NCBI RefSeq assembly: GCF_021390395.1
Contig: NZ_JAJUWT010000006.1
Location: 309,346-373,345 of the forward strand
Direction of reading: 5' to 3'
DNA length: 64,000 bases
Source of the DNA: Saccharothrix sp. S26
Lineage (GTDB): Bacteria; Actinomycetota; Actinomycetes; Mycobacteriales; Pseudonocardiaceae
The notes under the pieces: model-generated
Seen by the model: the letters and a program-made list of their open reading frames with translations, nothing else
The model's database searches: none
What the model was told of the DNA's origin: nothing
Translations under genes and position numbers: made by a program
Part shown: positions 8,655-16,746 of the stretch, in pieces
Layout of the letters: each line of letters begins with the position of its first letter
Numbering within the stretch: position 1 is the first letter of the stretch

Positions 8655-8957
8655 ATGCCCAAGCGGTACCCACCCGAGTTCCGACGCAAGGTGCTCGACC
8701 TAGTCGCGTTCGGCAGCCGCGTCACCCAGTTCGCGGCGGACCTCGACATCAGCGACCAGACGATCTACTTCTGGCACCGCCAGGAGCGCATCGACTCAGT
8801 TCAACTACCCGGTACCACCAGCGCCGACAACGCCGAGCTGGTCGCGGCGCGTCGTCGGATCGCCGAACTCGAGGCCGAGGTCGCCGTCCACCGTCGCGCC
8901 GCCGAACTGTTCAAGGAGGGCAGCACCCCACAAGACGGTACGAGGCGGTCACGGTGA
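8655..8957 (+). CDS. IS3-family transposase OrfA (truncated IS)
   Basis: 100 aa from ATG 8655 with GGAGGAC upstream. HTH_Tnp_1 (MPKRYPPEFRRKVLDLVAFG, then AADLDISDQTIYFWHRQE) and a coiled coil (LVAARRRIAELEAEVAVHRR). Intact by itself. The TGA overlaps the GTG start of orfB at 8954. Confidence 0.85.
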   Translation: MPKRYPPEFRRKVLDLVAFGSRVTQFAADLDISDQTIYFWHRQERIDSVQLPGTTSADNAELVAARRRIAELEAEVAVHRRAAELFKEGSTPQDGTRRSR

Positions 8958-9190
8958 TCGCCTCCGAGGGCCGGTCGGTCCAGTTCGCCTGCCGCGCGCT
9001 CGGAGTGTCCGAGTCCGGCTTCAACGACTGGCGAGGCCGCGCCCCCTCGCCGCGGGCGATCCGCCAGGCCTGGCTCGTCGACCTGATCCGTGAGATCCAT
9101 GCCGAGTCGTCCCAGGTCTACGGCGCCCCGCGGGTGCACGCCGAGCTCACCCTCGGCCGCGGGATCACCGTCGGGCACAACACTATCGGG
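8954..9190 (+). pseudogene. IS3-family OrfB, truncated
   Basis: About 77 recognisable residues from GTG 8954 (RALGVSESGFNDWRGRAPSP, then EIHAESSQVYGAPRVHAELT) and then loss of homology near 9185 (after VGHNTI). The whole DDE core is missing. Confidence 0.75.
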
Positions 9191-9204
9191 ATAAGTCGTC
9201 TTCG

Positions 9205-9345
9205 TCGGCGGACGGCCGGTGCCCGACCAGCTCGGCGGAACCGGGACCGATGCGGCCGGATGTTCACCGAGCCCTGGGCGTAGAGGGCCTGGTGGATCGC
9301 CTCGTGCGAGATCCGCATGGACTCGTCATCCGGGAAGTCGACCGG
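9205..9345 (-). pseudogene. IS30-family transposase fragment
   Basis: The minus strand reads LPVDFPDDESMRISHEAIHQ then ALYAQG, a signature of IS30-type transposases (normally SMRISHEAIYQALYVQG). Only about 45 residues are convincing. It abuts the truncated IS3 copy, pointing to recombination between elements. Confidence 0.6.
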
Positions 9346-9869
9346 CAACCACGATCGCACGAACCTGGCCGCGTTCTCCGCCGCCGCGATCGACCGGATC
9401 GAACAGCGGCACACGTCCACGCGCGTCGCCACCGACCTCCAGCAGGTCTACCACGACGTCCTGGAACGCCGACGCCCCGGTGGCGGCCATGGTCAGGGTG
9501 TGCTGCCGGTTGCGGTGCCGGACCAGAGCCGGGAACCACGGAGGGATCACAGGACTGCAGACGGGAGTTCTGCCGAGTTGGCGAAGCGGTCCTGACCGCG
9601 TCGGGGCTGCTCGCAGCCCACCGTGCGTCCGATTCCCGGTGCGGCCATGGCCTGGCCGATGATCGGTGCGGGCGATCACACCGTCCAGTTCTGCTGTGCG
9701 GATCGAGCTGAGGACCGTGCAATGGCCCGTGGTCAAGACGCACCCCGATTCACGCGCGTCACGAGTTCGTCGGGACCGCGGGGTTGCGCTGTCACCCACT
9801 CGACGGTCGTGATCCGATTCGATCGGCCTGCTGCCGGTTGGGCACCCGAATGCGCTCGGAGGTGGGGCG
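9346..9869. other. No supported gene; mobile-element debris
   Basis: All frames have mixed, short coding character and frequent stops. Probably remnants of transposase DNA on either strand. Confidence 0.4.
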
Positions 9870-10070
9870 ATGTCGCGGACACCTGACACTGCCGGTCCGG
9901 AAAAAGGCACCTCTCCTGACGCCCTGGTGGTATCCGCCGCGAGAGACGGCTGCGATGCCGTGCGCGACCGCCGGCAGCGCACGGAGATCCTGTTCGAGGA
10001 TGCTCTACGGCGGACCGCCCGGACACGGGCGAAAGTCGGAAAGGGCTCACGTGGGCGGAGAAGGCCGTGA
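9870..10070 (+). CDS. Small basic hypothetical protein
   Basis: 66 aa from ATG 9870 behind an excellent Shine-Dalgarno (GGAGGTGGGG, 9858-9867). Sequence: ALVVSAARDGCDAVRDRRQR then TEILFEDALRRTARTRAKVG, ending in GRRRP. The Arg/Lys-rich C-terminus could bind nucleic acid. Not recognised. The stop overlaps the GTG of the next ORF (GTGA, 10067-10070), indicating translational coupling. The start signal is the main evidence that it is real. Confidence 0.45.
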   Translation: MSRTPDTAGPEKGTSPDALVVSAARDGCDAVRDRRQRTEILFEDALRRTARTRAKVGKGSRGRRRP

Positions 10071-10204
10071 ATCAGGCGGTCGACTCGCTCGAACGCGCAA
10101 TCGAGGGGGCGACCGAGGGGTTCACCGGTTCAGCCTGCGGGCGGGGCCGATTTGCCTGGTCAACAACCCCGGCCTCTCCCGCACGCGACCCCAGTCGGAC
10201 GTGA
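10067..10204 (+). CDS. Very small ORF coupled to the preceding gene
   Basis: 45 codons from GTG 10067, preceded by GGAGAAGG (10057-10064) and overlapping the upstream stop. Starts NQAVDSLERAIEGATEGFTG. After residue ~22 coding quality seems to shift to another frame, which reads CLVNNPGLSRTRPQSDVITV and ends at 10233, so the gene may be frameshifted. Function unknown. Confidence 0.3.
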   Translation: MNQAVDSLERAIEGATEGFTGSACGRGRFAWSTTPASPARDPSRT

Positions 10205-10352
10205 TCACCGTGCAGGTGCCCCTTGCGCAGTGATCGCCGGTCCGAGCGGGTTGTCACGATCATGATCGTGCGATGCCCGTGGTCGGCGGTGCAAGGCGGA
10301 TCGGATGGTCGCACTGCCCGCTGGTTCTCGTTCGCCCTGTGCCGGTGACGCC

Positions 10353-10991
10353 TCATCCGGGAACGCCTTCGGCGGGGGAGCGGAGAGCGGCCGAGGTCGT
10401 GAGGGTGGTCAGCAGGTCGGCCATGTCGTCGACGTCGACGACGGTGTCGGTGATGCCGTCGCGGTCGATGGTGGCCGCAGGCATGGCCGGGGCGGTCGAG
10501 GTGCTCGGGTCGGCGGCGAGGACGACGCCGCCGAAGCGGTGCACGGCGGTGGCGCCGGTGGCGGCGTCGTTGCCGCGCCCGGACAGCACCACCGCGGTCA
10601 CCCGTGGTCCGGCGGTCACGGCGAGGGTGGCCAGCAGCAGGTCTGCGGAGGGCCGGTAGGGCGGTATGCCGTCGGCGGGGATGGTGGCGAGGGTGCCGTC
10701 GATGGTGGCCAGCAGGTGCTTGCCGGGTGAGGCGACCAGCACGTGTCCGGGGAGCAGGCGGGCGCCGTCGACGGCGGGGGCGACCGGCAGGCTGGTGCGC
10801 CTGGCCAGGATCTCCGGCAGCATGTCGGGTGCGTCGGGGGACATGTGCTGCACGACCACGATCGCAGCGGCGAAGTCGTCGGGCAACGGCGCCAGCACCC
10901 GGCTGACCGCGTCCAAGCCGCCCGCCGAGCAGGCCAACACCACGATCGGGAACTTCCCGTCCAACGACACCGCCTCCGTGATCACGTCCAC
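10353..10991 (-). CDS. Stand-alone CheB-type methylesterase domain protein
   Basis: About 212 aa. CheB catalytic fold: PIVVLACSAGGLDAV with Ser22 in the G/C-SAGG box, VVVQHMSPDAPD with His49, and LSGRGNDAATG with Asp142, the expected Ser-His-Asp triad. There is no receiver domain and no chemotaxis gene nearby. Such proteins occur in actinobacteria beside partner-switch regulators; their substrates are unknown. The start is uncertain: GTG 10991 is used, GTG 10970 is possible. Near neighbours are a STAS protein and two HATPase proteins, so a signalling role is more likely than chemotaxis. Confidence 0.75.
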   Translation of the reverse strand: MDVITEAVSLDGKFPIVVLACSAGGLDAVSRVLAPLPDDFAAAIVVVQHMSPDAPDMLPEILARRTSLPVAPAVDGARLLPGHVLVASPGKHLLATIDGTLATIPADGIPPYRPSADLLLATLAVTAGPRVTAVVLSGRGNDAATGATAVHRFGGVVLAADPSTSTAPAMPAATIDRDGITDTVVDVDDMADLLTTLTTSAALRSPAEGVPG

Positions 10992-11585
10992 CGACAGGTT
11001 CCCATGATTCCACCGCGCCGCTGTGCGCGTCACGGCTGGCGGCTCGGCCCTCGGGATGGACCTGCCGAAGCCGAGCCCCGCAACTCGGTGCACACTGTCA
11101 CCGGCCGTGCCAGACCCGCCCGAGCCGCGGTCACCACAGCCCTGAACTGCTCGGCCCGCGTACCGCCGACCCGACCCGCCGCGGGGACGGGCGTTGCGGG
11201 ACCGTGGGGTCGGGCTGGTGCTGACGGCTGGCGGTGCGAGAGCAATTCCGCCGGGTGAAGAGCTTGGTCCCCTTCCGCGCGCTGGGGTATGTCGGGGGCC
11301 TCTGTCGTGGTGGAGGGATTGTGGGCGGCATGCCGGCGCCTCGCAGTGGCATCCGACCCGCTGGCAACCTTCGGTGATCGAGATCTGACGTGTCGTGGTT
11401 CCGGCAGGTGATCGGCTCCACCGACTCGGCGAGGTGCCGATTGTCCTCGGTGAGGAAGTGGGCAGCTCACGCCAGGCGGGGGCCCGAGCCGGATCGACGA
11501 CTGCGAGGAGCACCCTGGGAATCCATAAGCAGGTCGGCCCGTACTTGTCGGTCGCCGTGAGGCGGGTCCCGCGCCGGGGCTGCGG
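10992..11585. other. No supported gene
   Basis: 594 bases with only overlapping low-quality frames. No repeat or RNA feature recognised. Presumably holds the promoter of the CheB-like gene. Confidence 0.4.
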
Positions 11586-11893
11586 ATGGTCCGGGTGGTC
11601 GGCGAGGTCGACATCTCCATCCGCGAGGACCTGACGTCGGTGGTGCTCGATCAGGTCGAGCAGGCTCGGGCGGGGGTGGTGCTGGAGCTGTTCGCGGTGA
11701 CGTTCTTCGGGTCGACGGGCATCACGCTGTTGCTGGATGCGCGGCAAGCCGCCGAGCGGCGCGGCATCGGGTTCGCCGTGGCCGCCGACCACCGAGCGGT
11801 GGTCAACCCGTTGCGGCCGAGGTCGACGAGGTGGTCGCGGTACTGCCCACCCTGGACCGGGCCGCGGCCGTCGCTGTCACCGCCCGGCCCTGA
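11586..11893 (+). pseudogene. STAS-domain anti-anti-sigma factor, frameshifted near its C-terminus
   Basis: From ATG 11586: VRVVGEVDISIREDL, then VVLELFAVTFFGSTGITLLL, which is the STAS strand-helix with the phospho-site loop FFGSTG (Ser/Thr), then RRGIGFAVAADHRAVVNPL. Around 11815 the frame breaks; the +1 frame continues as AAEVDEVVAVLPTLDRAAAV to TGA 11891. One indel restores a normal ~102-aa STAS protein. No good ribosome site precedes the ATG. The 3' end overlaps a convergent HATPase gene. Confidence 0.6.
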
Positions 11894-12309
11894 ACCCGGC
11901 CGGTACTGGACGCGCCGGCCCGTCGGACCCGCCGACGTGGTCGAAGTCGAGGCAAGGACCGGGGGCGGGCGAGGTCGGCCCACACCGTCCTGCTGGTGGC
12001 GTGGTCGATGTTGCTCCAGGTCAGGGGTAGCGCGTCGAGCAGCGGCAGGCTGTGTCCGCGGTTGCCCGGCGGGCGCGGGCGACCGAGGACGGGCGGGGCG
12101 GGACAGGTGTCGTCGACCTCGACACGCACCCGGTCGGCCCGCAGGAACAGCCGCAGGCGCAGGGACCGGTGTCCGTGGTCGTAGGCGTTGCCGACCAGAT
12201 CGGTGACCACCAGCAGCAGATTGTCCAACACGTTCCCGGCCGGCCCCGGCACGACGGCGGCGGTCCAGGCGTGGACCGTGTGCGTCGACGGCCGTGCGTG
12301 CAGGTCCAC
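11803..12309 (-). CDS. HATPase-type anti-sigma regulatory protein (RsbW-like), uncertain ends
   Basis: Contains the GHKL boxes: N-box LLLVVTDLVGNAYDHG, G1 box RVRVEVDDTCPAPPVLG, a weak G2 (NRGHSLPLLDALPLTW) and the terminal SRTVWADL. Typical role: ATP-dependent kinase that binds a sigma factor and phosphorylates a STAS antagonist. The usual ELVTNA glutamate region reads DLVGNA. The start is unclear (GTG 12309 used). The reading frame runs about 50 residues past the expected end into the opposing STAS gene, so the 3' end may be frameshifted. Its closest local relative is at 14061. Confidence 0.55.
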   Translation of the reverse strand: MDLHARPSTHTVHAWTAAVVPGPAGNVLDNLLLVVTDLVGNAYDHGHRSLRLRLFLRADRVRVEVDDTCPAPPVLGRPRPPGNRGHSLPLLDALPLTWSNIDHATSRTVWADLARPRSLPRLRPRRRVRRAGASSTGRVQGRAVTATAAARSRVGSTATTSSTSAATG

Positions 12310-12676
12310 GGTGAAGCAGGGATGTCCCGGAGAGTGATGTCCTCGGGCGGCGCGGCGGCGGTCGCATCGGCAGTACGTCAGACTCCGGAGAATGGCTGTG
12401 TGCAGGCCCCAGGCGCCTATTTCACAATCTGCGGCGAACATTCCGAGCCCTTCCTGCCAGGTCGCGCAGGATCAAATCAAGCACGCCACCCACTGTCCGG
12501 GTCGTGCCAGTCCGGCGGGACACCGGCGGGGCGTCGGATCCAGCCTGAAACCGCGCGGGGCGGGCGCGGTGATCGTGTGGACGTGGGCCGGCGGGGGTGA
12601 TGTGCGACGTCACCGCTGGTGGAGCGAGCGCGTGGGGAGGCGCCGGTCCTCTCTGGTTCGTCATCCGACCGCGCAG

Positions 12677-12709
12677 GTCATGCCCCGGTCTACGGAACCG
12701 GGGCATGAC
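12677..12709. repeat. Perfect inverted repeat, 13-bp stem
   Basis: GTCATGCCCCGGT (12677-12689) and ACCGGGGCATGAC (12697-12709) with a 7-nt loop. Terminator-like, but with no clear gene on either side. Could instead be an IS end or protein-binding site. Confidence 0.6.
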
Positions 12710-12984
12710 CCTACGGCGCACCTCGGGACGCGGCTTTCGTATCCGTTCCCGAGGGCCTTCCGGCGATGGTCAGGGGCGGTCGTCTCGGTCCGGGGGAGCA
12801 CGGCGTCACCAGGTACCAGTGGTGCACCGTGGTATCGGCACGGCGGCGTGGCGCGCTGTCGCCGGTCCGAACGAGGACCGGAAACCGGATTACCCCGCGC
12901 GCCGGTCGGTCAAACACGCACCACCTTCTCGATGCCGGACACGGCAGGGTTTCGGCAGTGTCCGACGAGGTCGGTCAGCCTGGT

Positions 12985-13031
12985 CCGGGACCCGGGACCC
13001 GGGACCCGGGACCCGGGACCCGGGACCCGGG
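12985..13031. repeat. Heptamer tandem repeat (CCCGGGA)n
   Basis: About 6.7 uninterrupted copies of CCCGGGA over 47 bp. Each unit contains the palindrome CCCGGG. A simple sequence tract prone to slippage. Confidence 0.9.
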
Positions 13032-13457
13032 CCTCCGCGCCTCACAGCCGTGACAGACCGGACGGCACGGTCGCGACGGTGTCGACGCGCGGGCCGGCGC
13101 CGGCCGCGAGACCTGATCTGCGACCGGCGACGGCCGCCGATAACCAGCCGGTCCACCGGCCACCACCTCGCCTCAACCCGGCGCTACCCGATCCGGTGTG
13201 GCGAGCGGACACGCTGGCCGGGCAGTGTGCGGGCGCGCTGCTTCCGGCTGATGTCTCCGCTGAACCCCGGAGACCGGCGGTACTGCGGGGAGACGGGCCC
13301 GCGATGTGCGGGGATTGTGGGGCCGTCATGCCGGTGCCGCCAGGTGGCGCTCTTGTCACCGCACCGGACCGCCCGCGCGGGACGGCCGGATGAGGCGGAC
13401 GGGCGCACCACCGAGTGAAGTGGGTGCCCCGCAGCCGCGTTCGCGGCCCGGACGGGG

Positions 13458-13838
13458 TCAGGTCCAGGACCACTCGACCCGTGGGTCGGTGTCGGCGTCA
13501 TCGGGCACGGTGAGCAGGTTCGTGAGCACGCGGCGGGCGTGGACGAGTTCAGCGCGCGCGGCGTCCAAGCCGTGGGCCGGGCCGTCGTGGTCCTGGAGCA
13601 GGCCGATCGCGCGACGCACACGGGTCATCGCCTCGGCCACCGACCCCGTAGGGGTGCCCGGCTCCCGTACGGCGATCTCGTGCCGCAGATCCGGTCCGAA
13701 CGCCGCGAGGTAGGCGGCCAACCCGGTGTCGACTCCGCCGTCCGCGCCGTCGGGCCGGGCGCGCAGAAGGGGTGCTGGCAGTGCGTCCACCGCACAGGCC
13801 AGTTGGGCGATCGGGTCGTCACCATCGCCGGATTCCAT
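13458..13838 (-). CDS. Hypothetical protein, 126 aa
   Basis: From ATG 13838: MESGDGDDPIAQLACAVDAL, then GLAAYLAAFGPDLRHEIAVR, then VRRAIGLLQDHDGPAHGLDA, then VHARRVLTNLLTVPDDADTD. Mostly helical and acidic with no signal peptide or membrane segment. Not recognised. Upstream lie two copies of TCACGA(A/T)C(C/T)GTGA, possible operators. The STAS/HATPase neighbourhood suggests a signalling accessory, which is speculative. Confidence 0.6.
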   Translation of the reverse strand: MESGDGDDPIAQLACAVDALPAPLLRARPDGADGGVDTGLAAYLAAFGPDLRHEIAVREPGTPTGSVAEAMTRVRRAIGLLQDHDGPAHGLDAARAELVHARRVLTNLLTVPDDADTDPRVEWSWT

Positions 13839-13846
13839 CCCGCGGT

Positions 13847-13879
13847 TCACGATCCGTGATGATAGGTCACGAACTGTGA
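13847..13879 (-). promoter_or_regulatory. Two near-palindromic 13-bp repeats, candidate operators
   Basis: TCACGATCCGTGA (13847-13859) and TCACGAACTGTGA (13867-13879), centres 20 bp apart (two helix turns), 9-41 bases upstream of the ATG at 13838. The spacing and symmetry fit a cooperative dimeric repressor. Confidence 0.5.
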
Positions 13880-14060
13880 CGCCACCGGGCGGACGCGCCG
13901 CCGCAGCGGTATGCCGTTGCCTGTTCAAGACAGGAGCCACCGCAGGGGTCCGGCAGTCGACGGGAGCACCGCAGGCGCGTGATCCGGTCCGGCCGACCGT
14001 GATACACCAGAGCCAGCGCCTTGAGACCACAGGGCGCCGGCGGTGTAGGAGGGGCAACCT

Positions 14061-14522
14061 GTGGACCGAGCCGAGGCCGAACCGGATCCCGACCGCCTCC
14101 TGCTGGACCTGACCGGTCGGCCTACACCGCCGCTGGTGCAGGTGCGCCGGTGGGCGGTCACGGCGATGGCCGATTTGGACGACGATCACCTGCAGGCGGT
14201 TCTCCTGGTCGCCACCGAGCTGGTCGCCAACGCCTACGACCACGCACATCCTCACCGGGTCCGTCTGCGGCGCAGTCGTGTGCCGTGCCAGGTGCGCATC
14301 GAAGTCGAGGACACCTCACCGGCCCGACCGATCCTGGGACGCTCCCGGCTGGGCGAACACCGCGGCCGCGGACTGGTCATGGTGGACAACCTGACCCGGC
14401 ACCAGTGGGGCACCCAGGCACGGTCGGACGGCGGCACGGGCAAAACGGTGTGGGCGGTGACCTCCTGCGACGGCGACGAATGGACGCCCTGCGGCCCGCG
14501 AGACCGAGCAGGCCCGCCGTGA
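14061..14522 (+). CDS. HATPase-domain anti-sigma regulatory factor (RsbW/SpoIIAB-like)
   Basis: 153 aa from GTG 14061 with AGGAGGGG at 14048-14055, which decides the start. GHKL boxes: LLVATELVANAYDHAHPH (N-box, Glu and Asn present), VRIEVEDTSPARPILG (G1), GEHRGRGLVMVDNLTRH (G2), GKTVWAV (terminal). Cytoplasmic, single domain. Likely binds a sigma factor or phosphorylates a STAS protein. Close in layout to the damaged copy at 11803-12309. No sigma gene is adjacent, so the target is unknown. Confidence 0.8.
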   Translation: MDRAEAEPDPDRLLLDLTGRPTPPLVQVRRWAVTAMADLDDDHLQAVLLVATELVANAYDHAHPHRVRLRRSRVPCQVRIEVEDTSPARPILGRSRLGEHRGRGLVMVDNLTRHQWGTQARSDGGTGKTVWAVTSCDGDEWTPCGPRDRAGPP

Positions 14523-14742
14523 CGCAGGCGGCGCTGCGGTACCGTGCCGCCGACGGCCATCCACCGGTCGCGGGCAATCGGAAAGGTCGTGGGCGGAACC
14601 GACAGAGCGCCGGTGGCACCGGATACACCGTCCGTTCGAGGTCATGGCGACCGACAAGTCCGTCCACGTTCTGGCACCGGCTACAGCAACAGGCTCCGTC
14701 CTCGGCGCACCGCCGGCCGGCCTCGCGCCGACCACGGGCTTG

Positions 14743-15264
14743 TCAGCCGGTCCCCACCGCGTTGCGGGCAGACGTGTCACCGCGTCGCGTCACGATCGCG
14801 CGTTTCCCGCCGTGCCCGTCCAGCGTCGGGTCCAGCTCGCGGGGAGGGTCGCCTGGAGGCCAGTCGCCGGTCGAGGCCGTTTCCGTCGGTTGGGGGTCCG
14901 GCTCACACAGGCAGGCGCGGTGCGCCACACGGTTTCTCCACCGCTTGGCCGAGGTTGCCCACAGGTGGTACAGGTCGGCGACCTGGATCGAGTTCGGAAC
15001 GCCTTGACGAGCGCCCTCGGCGTAGTTGCCGCCCCGGTCCCGGCAGATGACCTCCACTCCGGGATTTGCGGTCAGCCACGCGGCGAAGGTCTCGGCGGCC
15101 CGATCGGGCAGGACGTCGACCGGGGGCGTGTCCATGTCCAGCAGGATCGTGGCGTAGACCGAGCCGCGTCGGAGTGCGAAGTCGTCGACCCCGAGCACCC
15201 GCGGAGCGACCACTGGCGGCACGGGTAAGGCGCGTACCAGTCGCAACAACCTCATGCGCGACAC
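14743..15264 (-). pseudogene. ISL3-family transposase fragment
   Basis: Strong ISL3 core: [76 protein letters not shown] missing base near 14950 scrambles the next helix (LWATSAKRW where [12 protein letters not shown] is expected). The N-terminal zinc-finger part and the C-terminal half are absent or out of frame. Inactive remnant. Confidence 0.75.
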
Positions 15265-15906
15265 CTTGATCGTCATCGCCGCAGCCAGCCGGGCACAGGG
15301 CGACCGGCCAACGCCAACCCGACCTCGCCAACAAAGCCAGCAGCCCGCTGCTGCGCCGTCGCGTCGCGGCAGAACAACCGGCGAACCGTCAACAAGATCA
15401 CCACTGCTCGAGCGGACCATGACCATGATTCCTCCTTCACCCGCCGTCACCGGCATTCCAGCTTTGCGTGCCAGAGCCCGAGATTGTCAGCAGGACGGCG
15501 GTTCGAGGAGGCGTTCGCGCTGCTCATGACTTGGGTGGGCGGTTCTGGCCGCGTCACCCCGTAGTCGGACCCTGGCCGCTCGATCGGGTGGCAGTGGGTC
15601 GGGAGCGCTGATCGGGTGTTCGATCTTGGCGTCGGTGTCGTGCCCGCCTGGTCGTGGGCTCGGACGTGGAGGTCTGCACGGGTGGCTGCCGACGTGACCG
15701 TGACCGGTTGTGCGAGGCGGCGACGTGCCGGTCGTCGTCGTTGGGTGCCTGCGGCGGGCTGTCCGGTGATCTCGTGCGGCTGGCGGTCGGGCAGGGTTGG
15801 CCGTGGGCGATCGGGAGGTGGTCGAGGACCATCCAGCCGGCCCTCCTGCCGGTGCCCCGGCAGGACGATCGCTCGGTGTGAGGTGCGGATGTCGTAGCCT
15901 GGGGGC
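15265..15906. other. No supported gene; possible ISL3 5' debris
   Basis: About 640 bases. The first 200 may be frameshifted ISL3 N-terminal sequence. The remainder has no consistent frame and presumably contains the promoter of the MEDS-STAS gene. Confidence 0.4.
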
Positions 15907-16746
15907 ATGCAGTCGCCCGCGTCGCTGGACAGCACGCCGGATCGGTCCCATTCGTGCCACGGCTACCAGCGGCAGGTCGAGTTCGAGGCCGAGGCGCGGG
16001 AGTTCCTGACGCGAGGGCTCGTCGAGGGGCAACGCGTCCTGTACGTGGCTCCCGGCGACTCCGGCGACTTCACCCGCCGGCTGGGGATGGATGGGGTGTT
16101 CGAGGAGGGTGCCCGACGGGGCGCCGTGCAGGTCGCCTCGCTGGACGAGACCTACTCCTCCGGCGCGGTCGTCGACCCCGAGCAGCAGGTGCGGGCCTAC
16201 GCCGCGGCGACCGAGCAGGCGCTGGCCGCGGGGTTCACCGGCCTGCGGGTGGCCGCCGACGCCACCCCGCTGGTGCGCACCCCCGCCCAGCTCGACGCCT
16301 TCGCCCGCTACGAGCACCTGGTGGACCGCTACATGGCCGCGCACCCCATGTCGGCGATGTGCGCCTACGACCGGACCGAGCTCGGTGACGGAGCCGTCGC
16401 GCAGCTCGCCTGCCTGCACCCCCGGTCCAGCACCGGCGCCACGCCGTTCCACCTGCACGCCCACGCGCCGGACTGGGCGTCCGCCGCGTTGGACGGCGAG
16501 CTGGACCTGGAGTCCCGCCCGCTGTGGTCGGTGGCGCTGGAGCGTGCCGACCTGCCGGTCGCGGACGGCGAGATCGTGATAGACGCGACCGGACTGGCCT
16601 TCGTCGACCACCGCGGCCTGCTCGCCCTGGCCGACCACGCCGAACGGCGCGGGGTCACCGTGGTGCTGCGGACACCGCTGCCCCACCTTTCACACGTCCT
16701 GCAGCTGTTGGACGTGACCGGTATCCGCGTGGAGCAGGTGCGATGA
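15907..16746 (+). CDS. MEDS-STAS regulatory protein
   Basis: 279 aa from ATG 15907. Residues ~18-175 are a MEDS (DcmR-type sensory) domain: YQRQVEFEAEAREFLTRGLV, GQRVLYVAPGDSGDF, LRVAADATPLVRTP, then MSAMCAYDRTELG. Residues ~195-279 are a STAS domain (PLWSVALERADLPV, IVIDATGLAFVDHRGLLALA). The phospho-site loop reads FVDHRG instead of DSSG, so the usual phospho-serine is missing. It overlaps the next gene by ATGA (16743-16746), so the pair is translationally coupled and probably works as one switch: MEDS senses, STAS/HATPase relay. Confidence 0.85.
   Translation: MQSPASLDSTPDRSHSCHGYQRQVEFEAEAREFLTRGLVEGQRVLYVAPGDSGDFTRRLGMDGVFEEGARRGAVQVASLDETYSSGAVVDPEQQVRAYAAATEQALAAGFTGLRVAADATPLVRTPAQLDAFARYEHLVDRYMAAHPMSAMCAYDRTELGDGAVAQLACLHPRSSTGATPFHLHAHAPDWASAALDGELDLESRPLWSVALERADLPVADGEIVIDATGLAFVDHRGLLALADHAERRGVTVVLRTPLPHLSHVLQLLDVTGIRVEQVR

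Larger units (their letters stand above)
8553..9190 (+). mobile_element. Truncated IS3-family insertion sequence (copy 4)
   Basis: Left terminus TGAGGTTCCCCCGGTAGC matches the terminus of copy 3, so the two share terminal repeats although their proteins differ. The element stops within orfB near 9190, where a fragment of an IS30-type transposase in opposite orientation begins. Confidence 0.65.
12310..13457. other. Long stretch without a supported gene
   Basis: About 1.15 kb in which no frame keeps convincing protein character. It holds a perfect 13-bp hairpin (12677-12709) and a heptamer tandem repeat (12985-13031). A short cysteine-containing reading (MCGDCGAVMPVPPGG near 13300) has no start signal and is not called. 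Confidence 0.45.

Noticed and set aside
9326..9982. 218-aa minus frame in the IS debris
   Set aside because: Contains no transposase motif in that frame; the IS30 signature lies in a different frame.
10072..11013. 313-aa minus frame over the CheB region
   Set aside because: Arg/His-rich shadow; the CheB catalytic motifs are in a different frame of the same strand.
12985..13031. CRISPR-like repeat
   Set aside because: Units are 7 bp, contiguous and without spacers; no cas genes.
15447..15935. 162-aa minus frame before the MEDS-STAS gene
   Set aside because: No motif, Arg/Pro-rich, no ribosome site; antisense-type composition.
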